From: Rhodococcus sp. CH91
Lineage (GTDB): Bacteria; Actinomycetota; Actinomycetes; Mycobacteriales; Mycobacteriaceae
Length of the DNA: 64,000 nucleotides
Reading direction: 5' to 3'
Assembly: GCF_022554085.1 (NCBI RefSeq)
Contig: NZ_JAKFYR010000006.1
Location: 127,484-191,483, forward strand
Shown here: piece after piece, positions 8,499 to 17,449 of the stretch
Position numbering within the stretch: position 1 is the stretch's first letter
How the letters are laid out: each line of letters begins with the position of its first letter
Program-made: the position numbers and the translations under genes
The notes under the pieces: model-generated
The model's database searches: none
What the model was told of the DNA's origin: nothing
The model's input: the letters and a program-made list of their open reading frames with translations, nothing else

Positions 8499-9464
8499 TC
8501 ACTCTCTGCCGACCGGATTGTCCTGGCCGGTCCTCCCGTTCCGACGCTCCCGCACCGCGGCAGCGACCGCGATCCGCGACCGCACACCGAGCCCGGCGCG
8601 CAGCGCCCACCGGAGCGGTGCCTGCCACCGGTGAGGGTGCCGATCCGCCTGGAAGCGGTAGGCACTCTCGTGGTGCGCCGGAAGCATCAGTTCGGGATGC
8701 CGGCCGGCGGCGTGCCCCTTGGCGTGCGTGACCACCGCGGACGGTACGTACACGTTGAGCCAGCCGGCCCGGCCGAGCCGATCACCGAGGTCCACGTCCT
8801 CCATGTACATGAAGTATCGCGAATCGAAGCCGTCGATCGAGTCGAAAGCGGCGCGGCGCAGAAGCAGGCACGAACCGGACAGCCACCCTACGGGGCGTTC
8901 GCTGATCTCCTCGTTCTCCTGGCGGTAGCGGCGTGTCCACGGGTTGGCCGGCCACACGGTGCCGAGCAGCGCGTGACCGGCACCGGAGACCAGTGTCGGG
9001 ACGGTGCGCGCGGAGGGATAGATGCTCCCGTCGGGTTCGTGGATGAGCGGCCCGAGCGAACCCGCCCGCGGCCAGCGACGCGCGGCGTCCAGGAGCTCGT
9101 CGAGCGAGCCCGGACCCCAGCACACGTCCGGATTGGCGACCACCACGAACTCCGCGGAGGGGTCGACCTCGGCGACGGCGCGGTTGACCGCCGCGCCGTA
9201 CCCGATGTTCCCCCCGGTGCGCAGCAGGCGCACGTTCGCGTGGGCTTTCTCGGCAGCTTCCGGAGCACCGTCGACCGAACCGTTGTCGGCGAGGATCACC
9301 TGCGTCGGCAGAGCCGTCGCGGAGGTGAGCGAGACGAGAAAGTTCTCGAGGTGCTCACCGGGCGAATAGGTCACCGTCACCACGGCCAGCGTCGCATCCA
9401 CGCGGGCCACCTTAGCGACCGTGCCGGTGTGCGACACCTCACAGGGCGCGTTGCCGGACGTCAT
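8499..9464 (-). CDS. wbbL: rhamnosyltransferase WbbL (GT2)
   Basis: A 321-residue family 2 glycosyltransferase. WbbL adds L-rhamnose to decaprenyl-diphospho-GlcNAc, completing the linker between peptidoglycan and arabinogalactan. The GT-A core is visible: VVTVTYSPGEHLENFL, LADNGSVDGAPE, and the acidic MYMEDVDLGDRL segment near the active site. The ATG at 9464 overlaps the rmlD stop as ATGA, implying coupling; this adds some 20 residues relative to the mycobacterial protein. A GTG at 9401 with AAGGTGG upstream is a credible alternative. RmlD makes its donor dTDP-rhamnose. Confidence 0.9.
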   Translation of the reverse strand: MTSGNAPCEVSHTGTVAKVARVDATLAVVTVTYSPGEHLENFLVSLTSATALPTQVILADNGSVDGAPEAAEKAHANVRLLRTGGNIGYGAAVNRAVAEVDPSAEFVVVANPDVCWGPGSLDELLDAARRWPRAGSLGPLIHEPDGSIYPSARTVPTLVSGAGHALLGTVWPANPWTRRYRQENEEISERPVGWLSGSCLLLRRAAFDSIDGFDSRYFMYMEDVDLGDRLGRAGWLNVYVPSAVVTHAKGHAAGRHPELMLPAHHESAYRFQADRHPHRWQAPLRWALRAGLGVRSRIAVAAAVRERRNGRTGQDNPVGRE

Positions 9465-10330
9465 TCCCCGGACCGGGCGTATTCGTCCCGCGACAGCGCC
9501 TCGTGCAGTGCCTCACGCCAGGGACGCAGCGGCGTCAGCCCGGCCCCGGCCCAGGCGCTGCCGTCGAGTACCGAATAGGCCGGCCGGGGAGCCGGGCGGA
9601 CGAACTCGTCGCTGCCGCAGGGCTGCACCCGCCCCGGATCCGCCCCTATCTCGGAGAAGACCGCACACGCGAGATCGAACCAGGTGGCGTCACCCGCATT
9701 GGTCGCATGGAGGATCCCGCCGGGTATCCCGTCGGCGCGGCCCGCGAGTTCGAGCAGGGCATCGGCGAGATCGCGCGCATAGGTGGGGCAGCCCCGCTGG
9801 TCGTCGACCACACGGATGCTCTCGCGTTCACCCTCGAGACGTCGCATGGTCGCGACGAAGTCGTTGCCGTCGCCCGTGTAGACCCAGGCGGTGCGCACGA
9901 CGTGCGCGGAGGGCAGCTGCTCCAGGACCGCCCGTTCGCCGGCGAGTTTCGTGCGGCCGTAGGCGGTGCGCGGCCCGGTCGGGGCGTCCACCCGGTAGGG
10001 CTCGGTCGCGTCACCGCCGAAGACGTAGTCGGTGGAGACGTGGACGAGACGGGCACCCTTGCGGGCGCACTCCGCGGCCAGCACACCCGGTCCCGTGCCG
10101 TTGACGGCAGCGGCCCGTTCCTCGTCGGTTTCGGCGGCGTCGACCGCGGTGTACGCCGCCGCGTTGATCACCACGGAACCGGGCTCGACGGCCGCGGCCA
10201 CACTCTGCGGATCGGTGATGTCCACCTCGGATGATCCGGCGCCCCGGACGGGTATGCCTGCGTCGGCGGCGCGGTTCACGAGTTGACGGCCGAGTTGGCC
10301 ACGGGCTCCGGTGACGAGGACGGTACGCAC
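9461..10330 (-). CDS. rmlD: dTDP-4-dehydrorhamnose reductase RmlD
   Basis: A 289-residue NADPH-dependent reductase performing the last step of dTDP-L-rhamnose synthesis. The dinucleotide fold begins VLVTGARGQLG, the catalytic Tyr and Lys sit in YGRTK, and HVSTDYVFGG is the family signature. The GTG start at 10330 puts the nucleotide motif at the amino end as expected. It overlaps wbbL by 4 bases and is divergent from the LCP gene, with 111 bases between them. Rhamnose is the linker sugar of arabinogalactan. Confidence 0.95.
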   Translation of the reverse strand: MRTVLVTGARGQLGRQLVNRAADAGIPVRGAGSSEVDITDPQSVAAAVEPGSVVINAAAYTAVDAAETDEERAAAVNGTGPGVLAAECARKGARLVHVSTDYVFGGDATEPYRVDAPTGPRTAYGRTKLAGERAVLEQLPSAHVVRTAWVYTGDGNDFVATMRRLEGERESIRVVDDQRGCPTYARDLADALLELAGRADGIPGGILHATNAGDATWFDLACAVFSEIGADPGRVQPCGSDEFVRPAPRPAYSVLDGSAWAGAGLTPLRPWREALHEALSRDEYARSGE

Positions 10331-10441
10331 CCGAAGAAGTCTGGCACGCCGGAGTGGTGCACGCCGGGCGAGCACGCGCACCAGTAGCCTTCGAACGAGA
10401 GGCTTCGTCGAAGCCCGTCCGACCGACAGGAGGAGCACCAG

Positions 10442-12124
10442 GTGCCGCCAGAGCCGCGTCGCCGCACCGGCGGGCGTCCCACCCAGAGGGGACGCCGCAC
10501 CCGCGCGGGCGATCCGACCGCTGCCGACGGCAGGTACCGGCGCGAACCCCGCGCCGGGCAGTCCCGGCGTACCCCACGACGCGAACCACCGCCTCCGGCC
10601 GCGACCACCCCGGGCTCGGCCCGGGTCTACAGCGGCAGACCCTGGCAGATCGGTGTCGCGATCGCGGCGTGCCTCGTTCTCGTCGTCACCGGGGTGGCGT
10701 GGCGCAGCATCGACTCGCTGCAGTCGTCTCTCGCGTCGGTCCGGGGACTCGCGCTCGGCAACGGGGAGGACGGCGCGGTCGACATCCTGCTGGTGGGCAC
10801 GGACAGCCGCACCGACGCCCACGGCAACCCGCTCTCGCAACGCGAACTCGACGCGTTGCGGGCCGGCGAGGAGGTCGCGAACAACACCGACACGATCGTC
10901 CTGATCCGGGTGCCGAACGACGGCCGGTCCGCGACCGCGATGTCGATCCCGCGTGACACCTACGTCGAGGTGCCCGGAATCGGCATGTCCAAGATCAACG
11001 CGGCATACGGGGCCACGAAGGCGGCCCGGCGCACCGAACTGGTCGAGGCGGACGCCGACACGAGCGAGACGGAACTCGAAGCCGAGTCGACACAGGCGGG
11101 CCGCGAGGCGCTCATCGAGTCGGTCGCCGACCTCACCGGAGTGACGGTCGATCACTACGCGGAGGTCGGGCTCCTCGGCTTCGTGCTTCTCACCGATGCC
11201 GTCGGTGGTGTCGAGGTGTGCTTGAACGCCCCCGTCGACGAGCCGCTCTCGGGTGCGAAATTCGAGGCGGGTGTGCAGACCCTGGAGGGATCGGACGCAT
11301 TGAGCTTCGTCCGCCAGCGCCACAACCTGCCGCGCGGCGATCTCGACCGGATCGTGCGGCAGCAGGTGTTCATGGCATCGCTCGCGCAGAAGGTGCTCAA
11401 CGCCAAGACCCTGTCCAATCCCACGAAGGTGAGCCAGTTGACCGCCGCAGTCCAGCGATCCGTGACGCTCGACTCCGATTGGGACATCATGGCGCTGGCC
11501 ACCCAGCTGCAGGGCCTCGCCGGTGGCGACGTGACCTTCTCGACCATTCCGGTGCGGGACATCAACGCGATGACCGACTACGGCGAGTCGGTGGTTCAGG
11601 TCGATCCGGACGAGGTCCGCGAGTTCGTGGCGAAGTTGATCGGCCGCGAGCCCGACGGCAGCGAGACCACCTCGACCGAGATGCCCGCTCCCGACATCGA
11701 CCCGTCGACCGTCACGGTCGACGTCGCGAACGCCGGCTCGGTCTCCGGTCTGGCATCGCAGGTCGCCTCGGCCCTGTCGGACGAGGGATACGTCGAGGGC
11801 GAAGTGGGCAACTACACCGGCTCCGCGGTGGGAACCTCGACCGTCTTCGGTGCCGACGAGGACGACGACGAAACCCGCGCGGTCGCCGCGATGCTCGGCG
11901 GCCTCGACACCGCGTCCGATCCGTCGCTCCCCTCCGGCACCGTCCGGGTGGTGCTCGCCGGCGATTACACCGGCCCCGGCTCGTCGGCCTATTCCGGTTC
12001 GTCTCCGTCCACATCGGAATCCGACGCCGACGTCGGCGTGAGTCCGGCCGACGGCACCGCCACCCCTGCACCCGCAGCGCCACCCATCGACGCGGGCTCC
12101 GACGGCCCTCGCTGTGTGAACTGA
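10442..12124 (+). CDS. lcp1: LytR-CpsA-Psr family arabinogalactan ligase
   Basis: A 560-residue membrane-anchored ligase. An Arg/Pro-rich cytoplasmic tail (1-67) leads to one membrane segment at about 69-87. The LCP catalytic domain (about 107-345) has DILLVGTDSRTD, DTIVLIRVP, SIPRDTYVEVPG and SFVRQRHNLPRGDLDR. A LytR_C domain follows at about 425-515. LCP proteins transfer lipid-linked polymers to peptidoglycan; Rv3267 (Lcp1), beside rmlD and wbbL, attaches arabinogalactan, and the same neighbourhood supports that role here. The GTG start has AGGAGG 9 bases upstream. Its last codons and stop are part of a short tandem repeat. Confidence 0.92.
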   Translation: MPPEPRRRTGGRPTQRGRRTRAGDPTAADGRYRREPRAGQSRRTPRREPPPPAATTPGSARVYSGRPWQIGVAIAACLVLVVTGVAWRSIDSLQSSLASVRGLALGNGEDGAVDILLVGTDSRTDAHGNPLSQRELDALRAGEEVANNTDTIVLIRVPNDGRSATAMSIPRDTYVEVPGIGMSKINAAYGATKAARRTELVEADADTSETELEAESTQAGREALIESVADLTGVTVDHYAEVGLLGFVLLTDAVGGVEVCLNAPVDEPLSGAKFEAGVQTLEGSDALSFVRQRHNLPRGDLDRIVRQQVFMASLAQKVLNAKTLSNPTKVSQLTAAVQRSVTLDSDWDIMALATQLQGLAGGDVTFSTIPVRDINAMTDYGESVVQVDPDEVREFVAKLIGREPDGSETTSTEMPAPDIDPSTVTVDVANAGSVSGLASQVASALSDEGYVEGEVGNYTGSAVGTSTVFGADEDDDETRAVAAMLGGLDTASDPSLPSGTVRVVLAGDYTGPGSSAYSGSSPSTSESDADVGVSPADGTATPAPAAPPIDAGSDGPRCVN

Positions 12125-12181
12125 GCGCCGGGCCCGCGCTGTGAACCGAGCGCCGGGTCCGCGCTGTGTGAACTGAGCGCC
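12111..12181. repeat. 2.7-copy tandem repeat across the LCP stop codon
   Basis: Three imperfect head-to-tail copies of a 25-27 base unit: 12111-12137, 12138-12162 and a partial copy at 12163-12181. Each copy starts GCTGTG and contains GAGCGCCG. Copy 1 encodes the final residues CVN and the stop codon of the LCP ligase; copies 2 and 3 repeat that sequence in the untranslated region. Confidence 0.85.
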
Positions 12182-12224
12182 GTGAGAACGGCCGCATGAA
12201 CCGACATCCGAGAACGAGGTAGAT

Positions 12225-12935
12225 GTGACCACCCTGACCGACGCCCTGCTCGATCCGATTCTCGCCGACGATCCGGCGGGCCCGCGGGTCACCTGGTACG
12301 ACGACGCGACCGGCGCGCGTATCGAGCTGTCGGCACTCACTCTGGCCAACTGGGCGGCCAAGACCGCCAACATGATCCGCGATCAGTTCGGCATCCTTCC
12401 CGGCGGCCGGATCGCGGTACTGTTGCCCGCCCACTGGCAGAGCGCCGCGGTCCTGCTCGGTGCGTGGTGGGCCGGAGCCGAGGTCGTACTCGAGGCCGAT
12501 CCGGATGTCGATCTCGCGCTCGTCACGCCGGACCGGCTCGACGAGGTGGCCACCCTCGCAGAGGTCGCAGCACTGTCGCTCGATGCCTTCGGCGCGCCGG
12601 TGCGCGATCTGCCGCCCGGGATCACGGATTACGCGACGGACGTGCGGATACACGGGGACCAATTCCGGTCCTCGGGTTCGGGCGACGCCGTTCTCGACGG
12701 CCGATCCATGCCCGAAGTACTTGCCGCGGCGTCGGATTCGGCGTCCCGTGCCGGCATCGGACACGGCGACCGCGTGCTGTCGTCCCGTTCCTGGTCGCGG
12801 CCCGACGATCTCGTCGACGGCTTGGTCGCGGTCCTCGCGGCACGAGCCGCGCTCGTGCAGGTGAGCAATCCCGATGCGGCGGCGACCGAGCGTCGCGTGG
12901 TGAGCGAGAAGGTCACGATCCGCCTGGACGGGTGA
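12225..12935 (+). CDS. TIGR03089 family protein (AMP-ligase-like remnant)
   Basis: A 236-residue actinobacterial protein of family TIGR03089. It resembles the amino-terminal half of AMP-forming ligases (PGGRIAVLLPAHWQSAAVLLGAWWAGAE recalls their first subdomain) but lacks the SSGTTGxPKG phosphate loop and the carboxy-terminal lid, so ligase activity is unlikely. Function unknown. The GTG at 12225 follows GAGGT. From memory, Rv3268 occupies the same place beside the LCP gene. The 3' end overlaps the convergent HExxH gene by 23 bases. Confidence 0.85.
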   Translation: MTTLTDALLDPILADDPAGPRVTWYDDATGARIELSALTLANWAAKTANMIRDQFGILPGGRIAVLLPAHWQSAAVLLGAWWAGAEVVLEADPDVDLALVTPDRLDEVATLAEVAALSLDAFGAPVRDLPPGITDYATDVRIHGDQFRSSGSGDAVLDGRSMPEVLAAASDSASRAGIGHGDRVLSSRSWSRPDDLVDGLVAVLAARAALVQVSNPDAAATERRVVSEKVTIRLDG

Positions 12936-13326
12936 TCTCGCCCGCCGCCCGGTAGCCGCCGTCGGTGAGCCCCGCCTCGATCTCGAATCTGTTGCGCGCG
13001 CCCGGATTGCGGAGCTCCTCGCACAGATAGCGCACCGCGAAGCCGAGGCCGTGACGGGCCCACTGATCCGCGTGCACCGCTTCGTGGCGGAGCAACCTGC
13101 GCGTGGGTGGCCTCCGGGTGAGGAAGACACCTCCGACGGTGGTGCCTCCGCGGGCGAATCCTGTCCGCATGCCCGTGCAGACGAACATCCCGAACTCGTC
13201 GTCGAAGGAGACCGAACCGCCCAGCAACCGGCTCCAGGCCAACGCCACCAGGGTGGCCACGCGCGCCCCCGGTACGCCGCGCGACGCCCGCATCAACCTG
13301 TCCGCACCCCGGTCACGTCCGCTCAC
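12913..13326 (-). CDS. HExxH putative zinc metalloprotein
   Basis: A 137-residue protein with a clear zinc-peptidase-like motif: H81-E-A-V-H85 followed by D87-Q88-W, that is HExxHxxQ. Downstream are YLCEEL and NRFEIEAG, resembling the HExxHxxQ ... NxxExEA layout of DUF4157-like domains. A hydrophobic stretch (VATLVALAWSRLLGG) precedes the motif. It may be a small protease or only a zinc-binding fold; substrate unknown. GTG start at 13326. It overlaps the 3' end of the TIGR03089 gene. Confidence 0.72.
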   Translation of the reverse strand: MSGRDRGADRLMRASRGVPGARVATLVALAWSRLLGGSVSFDDEFGMFVCTGMRTGFARGGTTVGGVFLTRRPPTRRLLRHEAVHADQWARHGLGFAVRYLCEELRNPGARNRFEIEAGLTDGGYRAAGEITRPGGS

Positions 13327-13386
13327 GTCCTGAGCCTACGACCATCGGCGCACAGGCGGACGCGGCCGCGCGGCGTACCCGGCCGG

Positions 13387-15831
13387 TCAGCCGGCCATCG
13401 CCGCGACCGGCGAGATCCGGCTCGCCCGCTGGGCCGGGACCAGGGAAGCCACCACGCCCGCGATGCCGCCCACCAGCACGATGGCCGCGAGCTGCCACCA
13501 CGGCACCGCGCCGAGAGCGAGGTGGCCCGCACCGATCACCGAGGCGGTGCCGGCCGTCCCCAGGAGCAGGCCGAGGGCGACGCCGAGGAACGAGGCGACA
13601 CCGGCGACGATCGATGCCTCCCTGACGAGCAGACTCCGCACTCCGGCCCGCGAGAGACCGACAGCGCGCAGCATCGCCGTCTCCCGCCGCCGTTCGAGGA
13701 CCGACAAGGCCATCGTGTTGCCCACCCCGATCAGGGCGATCACCACCGCCACCGACAACAGTCCGCCGACGATCAGCAACATGGTGTCGAGAATCTTCTC
13801 GAGCATCGTCCTCATCTGGACCGCGCCGACCACGTCGCTACCCGGAAGCGTCGCCGCGGCGAGCTCGGCCAGCTCGTCCGAGACCGCGACGAGTTCGTTG
13901 TCGGACAGTCCGTCGTCGAGTTTCAGCCACAGGGTGTCCGCCACCAGCGGGCCGGCGAGGGCTGCGAGATCGCTCGGTTCGATCATGTCCGGCATCCCCA
14001 CCTCGGTAGTGACGACGGTGAGAGCGCGCGTGCCCACCGGGCCCCCGACCGTGACGACCTGCCCGTCCTCCGCGCCCACCGTGCGTGCGAGCGATTCCTC
14101 GAGCACGATCGACCCCGTCTCCGGTAGACGCACGTCCGTCCGGACGGTCGAGGCCGCCGCAGCCGGATCGACCCCGAGGACGGAGAACTCCGTGCCGCCG
14201 AGGTCGAGCCGCGCGGTCACGACCTCGGTCGCCGCCCGGACCTTGTCGAGCGCGGTGAAACGTTCGGACACACCCGGCGGTATCCCGTCCCCGGCGGCGG
14301 TCACCGCGATATCGACGGGGAAGTTCTCGTCGATCACCTCCGGTGCGCCGGCCTTCAGGGTGCCGATCCCGACGACGATCGTCGACGTCAGCGTCACGCC
14401 GATGAACAGCGCCGTGGCCGTCGACGCGGTGCGGCGCGGGTTGCGGCGTGCGTTGCCTGCCGCGAGCACCGCGAGCGGACCACCGGCGCGGGCGAGCACG
14501 TCGCCCACCGCCCCGACAGCGGCGGGCACGAGGCGGCGGGACGCGAGCACGACACCGACGAACAGGAGAAGTCCTCCTGGGCACGCGACGAGCACGTTCG
14601 CGGTGGCCACGCCGATCCCGAGCAGTGCCGCTCCACCGAGGACCGCCGACGCGGCACAGATGCGGCGCAGCCACGAATCACGGACCGGCTCGGGCCGGGT
14701 CTCGAGCGGTTGCAGTGCCGCCAGCGCCGGCACGCGGGTAGCGGCCCGCGCGGCACCGTTCGCAGCGACCACCGTCATCGCTGTTCCCAGGACGAGGCCC
14801 GCGACCACTGTCACGGGCGTCACGGCGATCGACGTGAGAGGTACCGGGACGTCGGCGGCACGTGCAGCGGCCACCACGGCAGCGGCGAGCCCACAGCCGC
14901 CCAGCACACCGAGAACGGATGCGACGGAACCGACGACGAGCGCTTCCCCACGGACACTGCGGCGCACCTGGCGGGCCGTGACACCCACGCACCGCATGAG
15001 GGCGAGTTCGCGGGTGCGCGCGGCGAGCAGGACCGAGAAGGTGTTCGCGATGACCAGACCCGCGACCACCATCGAGATCGCCGCGAAGCACAGCAGGACG
15101 TTGCGCAGCAGGGAGACGTCCCCGACGTATCCGTCGGTGACCTCGGTGGCGCGGTCCGCCCCGGTGACGACCTCGACGCCCGGGACCGGGCCGGCCAGTG
15201 CCTCCCGCACGACGTCGGCATCACCTACGGCACGCACCTCCCAGTCCGTCGCTTCCCCCGCCCAGGACCGCACCTGTGCAAGGTCACCGAAGATCGACCC
15301 CGAACTCAGCGCGAGCGGCGAGCCGTCCAGATCGACGATGCCGACGACCTCGAGGGTGGCCGCGGGACGGGAACCTTCCACGTCCGTCACCGTGAGCTCG
15401 TCACCGATGCTGTGCCCCGAGGACGAGCCCACGGCGACCTCGCCGGGTTCCGACGGCCAGCGTCCGTCCCCGAGTCTCTGCCATCTCAGGCTTCCCTCGG
15501 GCGCGATGCTCGTCGCGGTTCCGTAGGAGGGCGTCCCGCCCGTCCCGGCGAGACGGACGGGGCCGGTCACATCCAGCGCGGTCGACTCCACACCCGGGGC
15601 TCCCGCGACCACCTCGAGTACCTCGTCGGCCCGGGCGGACGAGTCGCCGGGAAGGACGGCCACCGTGACGCCCTCGTACCGGGCCGCGGTGGATTTCGCG
15701 ATGGAGGCGTTGACGGTGTCGCCGAGCACCAAGGTGGTGACGACGAACCCGACCGCCACGAGGACCGCGAGCGCGGACGCGAGGTATCTCCCCCGGCCGG
15801 CACGCGCCTGCGCCAGAACGAGATGCCTCAT
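13387..15831 (-). CDS. FtsX-like ABC transporter permease, two-domain
   Basis: An 814-residue membrane protein with duplicated MacB/FtsX-type halves. Each half has one amino-terminal membrane helix (about 16-38 and about 470-490), a large extracytoplasmic domain, and a block of three helices (about 240-375 and about 700-805), with further hydrophobic helices in between at about 395-450. Such permeases work with an MJ0796-type ATPase to move lipids, lipoproteins or antimicrobial peptides, often by mechanotransmission. The start overlaps the ATPase stop (ATGA), so the two form one exporter. A NarL-type sensor and regulator lie upstream and probably control it. Substrate unknown. Confidence 0.88.
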   Translation of the reverse strand: MRHLVLAQARAGRGRYLASALAVLVAVGFVVTTLVLGDTVNASIAKSTAARYEGVTVAVLPGDSSARADEVLEVVAGAPGVESTALDVTGPVRLAGTGGTPSYGTATSIAPEGSLRWQRLGDGRWPSEPGEVAVGSSSGHSIGDELTVTDVEGSRPAATLEVVGIVDLDGSPLALSSGSIFGDLAQVRSWAGEATDWEVRAVGDADVVREALAGPVPGVEVVTGADRATEVTDGYVGDVSLLRNVLLCFAAISMVVAGLVIANTFSVLLAARTRELALMRCVGVTARQVRRSVRGEALVVGSVASVLGVLGGCGLAAAVVAAARAADVPVPLTSIAVTPVTVVAGLVLGTAMTVVAANGAARAATRVPALAALQPLETRPEPVRDSWLRRICAASAVLGGAALLGIGVATANVLVACPGGLLLFVGVVLASRRLVPAAVGAVGDVLARAGGPLAVLAAGNARRNPRRTASTATALFIGVTLTSTIVVGIGTLKAGAPEVIDENFPVDIAVTAAGDGIPPGVSERFTALDKVRAATEVVTARLDLGGTEFSVLGVDPAAAASTVRTDVRLPETGSIVLEESLARTVGAEDGQVVTVGGPVGTRALTVVTTEVGMPDMIEPSDLAALAGPLVADTLWLKLDDGLSDNELVAVSDELAELAAATLPGSDVVGAVQMRTMLEKILDTMLLIVGGLLSVAVVIALIGVGNTMALSVLERRRETAMLRAVGLSRAGVRSLLVREASIVAGVASFLGVALGLLLGTAGTASVIGAGHLALGAVPWWQLAAIVLVGGIAGVVASLVPAQRASRISPVAAMAG

Positions 15832-16613
15832 CGGACCGGCACCGCCGAACCCGACGGTCGCAGATCACGCATCGCGTTCATCACCGAATCCGTTGTGGGA
15901 TCCGTTATTTCCCCGACGAGCCGGCCGTCGGCGAGCAGCACGACCCGGTCGGAATAGGACGCGGCGACCGGGTCGTGCGTGACCATCACGACGGTCTGCC
16001 CGGTTTCCCTCACACTCGAGCGGAGCATCGAGAGCACTTCCGCACCGGCGTGTGAATCGAGATTGCCGGTGGGTTCGTCGGCGAAGATCACGTCGGGTTG
16101 CGGCAGGAGCGCACGTGCGACGGCGACGCGCTGTTGCTGCCCACCGGACATCTCGTGGGGGAGATGATCGAGCCGGTCCGTCAGACCCAGACGCCCGGTC
16201 ACCTCGTCGAACCAGTCCGGAGACGGCCGGGTGCCGGCCAGACGCATCGGCAGCAGGATGTTGTCGCGGGCTGTCAGCACCGGCAGCAGATTGAACGCCT
16301 GGAAGACGAATCCGATCCGGTCACGACGCAATTCGGTCAGCACCGCGTCCGGGGCGGAACTGATCTCCACGTCGAGGCGGTGACGATCACCGTGGAGGGT
16401 CACCCGTCCGGAGTCGACACCGTCGAGACCGGCGAGTGCGTGCATGAGAGTCGATTTCCCGGATCCGGACGGGCCCATGATGGCGGTGAACCGCCCGCCT
16501 TCGAAGGCGACGGACACCCCGTCGAGGGCACGGACTTCGGCGTCGCCACGTCCGTAGACGCGGACGACTTCCTCGGCGGAACACGCCGGGACGAAAGAAC
16601 TGATCGAGGTCAT
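15828..16613 (-). CDS. ABC transporter ATP-binding protein (LolD/MacB type)
   Basis: A 261-residue ATPase partnered with the adjacent FtsX-like permease. It has the Walker A GPSGSGKST, Q loop VFQAFNLLPVL, signature MSGGQQQR, Walker B DVIFADEPT and switch histidine VTHD. The usual LolD-type lengths fit. I chose the ATG at 16613: TACCGT ends 6 bases before it, consistent with a leaderless transcript, and no Shine-Dalgarno is visible. The 4-base ATGA overlap with the permease shows tight coupling. It sits 113 bases downstream of the response regulator. Confidence 0.92.
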   Translation of the reverse strand: MTSISSFVPACSAEEVVRVYGRGDAEVRALDGVSVAFEGGRFTAIMGPSGSGKSTLMHALAGLDGVDSGRVTLHGDRHRLDVEISSAPDAVLTELRRDRIGFVFQAFNLLPVLTARDNILLPMRLAGTRPSPDWFDEVTGRLGLTDRLDHLPHEMSGGQQQRVAVARALLPQPDVIFADEPTGNLDSHAGAEVLSMLRSSVRETGQTVVMVTHDPVAASYSDRVVLLADGRLVGEITDPTTDSVMNAMRDLRPSGSAVPVR

Positions 16614-16726
16614 GTCTCGACGGTAGAAGCGCTGCGGTGCAGCCACATCGGATCAAGGGCCGATCTTCGCTCCGTGCGGGGTCCTACTCCGGGAGGACGA
16701 AGCCGACCGGAGGTGGGACCGTGGTC

Positions 16727-17440
16727 CTACTCGCCGGCGCCGAGCAACTCGTCGGTCCGCACGAGTCCTGCGCGGAAGGCGAACAGGACTGCCTGCACAC
16801 GGTCCCTCGAACCCGTCTTGGCGAGGACCCTGCCGACATGGGTCTTGACGGTCGTCTCGGACAGCACGAACCGGTCGGCGATCTCACCGTTGGTGAGTCC
16901 GTGTGCCATCGCAACGAGCACTTCGAGCTCACGAGGGGTCAGATCGTCGGGTATCTCGACCGGCGACGCTCTCCGCTCGGCCCGATCCAGCAGGGGTGAG
17001 ACATGGTGCAGCAGTGACCGAGTCGCACGAGGCGCCATGACAGCGTCGCCACGGTACACCGTGCGGACCGCCGACAGCAGGTCTTCGGGAGGGGCATCCT
17101 TCAGCAGGAAGCCGCTCGCCCCGGCGGCGATGGCCTGGACCACGTAGTCGTCGTTGTCGAAGGTGGTGAGCACCACGACCTTCGGGGCATCGGCGGAACG
17201 CAGCAGCGAGCGCGTCGCCGAGATCCCGTCGACGCGTGGCATCTGGACATCCATCAACACGACATCGGCCCGAACTCTCGCGAGTTCGGTGATCGCGGCC
17301 TCACCGTCGGACGCCTCGGCGACCACCTCGATGTCGGCCTGCGATTCGAGCACCATGCGGAAACCGGCACGGACGAGCTGCTGGTCGTCGACGAGCCCGA
17401 CACGGATGACCGTGTCGCATGCGGGGGCTGGTTCGGGCAC
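16727..17440 (-). CDS. NarL/FixJ-family response regulator
   Basis: A 237-residue two-component regulator. The receiver domain has acidic LVDDQ, phosphoacceptor Asp64 in VVLMDVQMP, Thr in VVLTTFD and Lys in GFLLKDAP. The LuxR-type helix-turn-helix DLTPRELEVLVAMAHGLTN follows near residue 170 and covers most of the carboxy end. It starts 9 bases after the sensor kinase stop, with AGGGTGA before the GTG. It probably acts on the ABC exporter genes immediately downstream. Confidence 0.93.
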   Translation of the reverse strand: MPEPAPACDTVIRVGLVDDQQLVRAGFRMVLESQADIEVVAEASDGEAAITELARVRADVVLMDVQMPRVDGISATRSLLRSADAPKVVVLTTFDNDDYVVQAIAAGASGFLLKDAPPEDLLSAVRTVYRGDAVMAPRATRSLLHHVSPLLDRAERRASPVEIPDDLTPRELEVLVAMAHGLTNGEIADRFVLSETTVKTHVGRVLAKTGSRDRVQAVLFAFRAGLVRTDELLGAGE

Positions 17441-17449
17441 GGGGTCACC

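Noticed and set aside
10331-12373. Very long open frame on the minus strand opposite the LCP ligase
   Set aside because: Arg/Gly/Asp-rich translation without any domain, a product of high GC third positions; the plus-strand LCP protein explains the bases.
16680-16740. Two GGTCCTACTC repeats after the response regulator
   Set aside because: Only two short copies, one inside the coding end of the regulator; not enough to call an operator.
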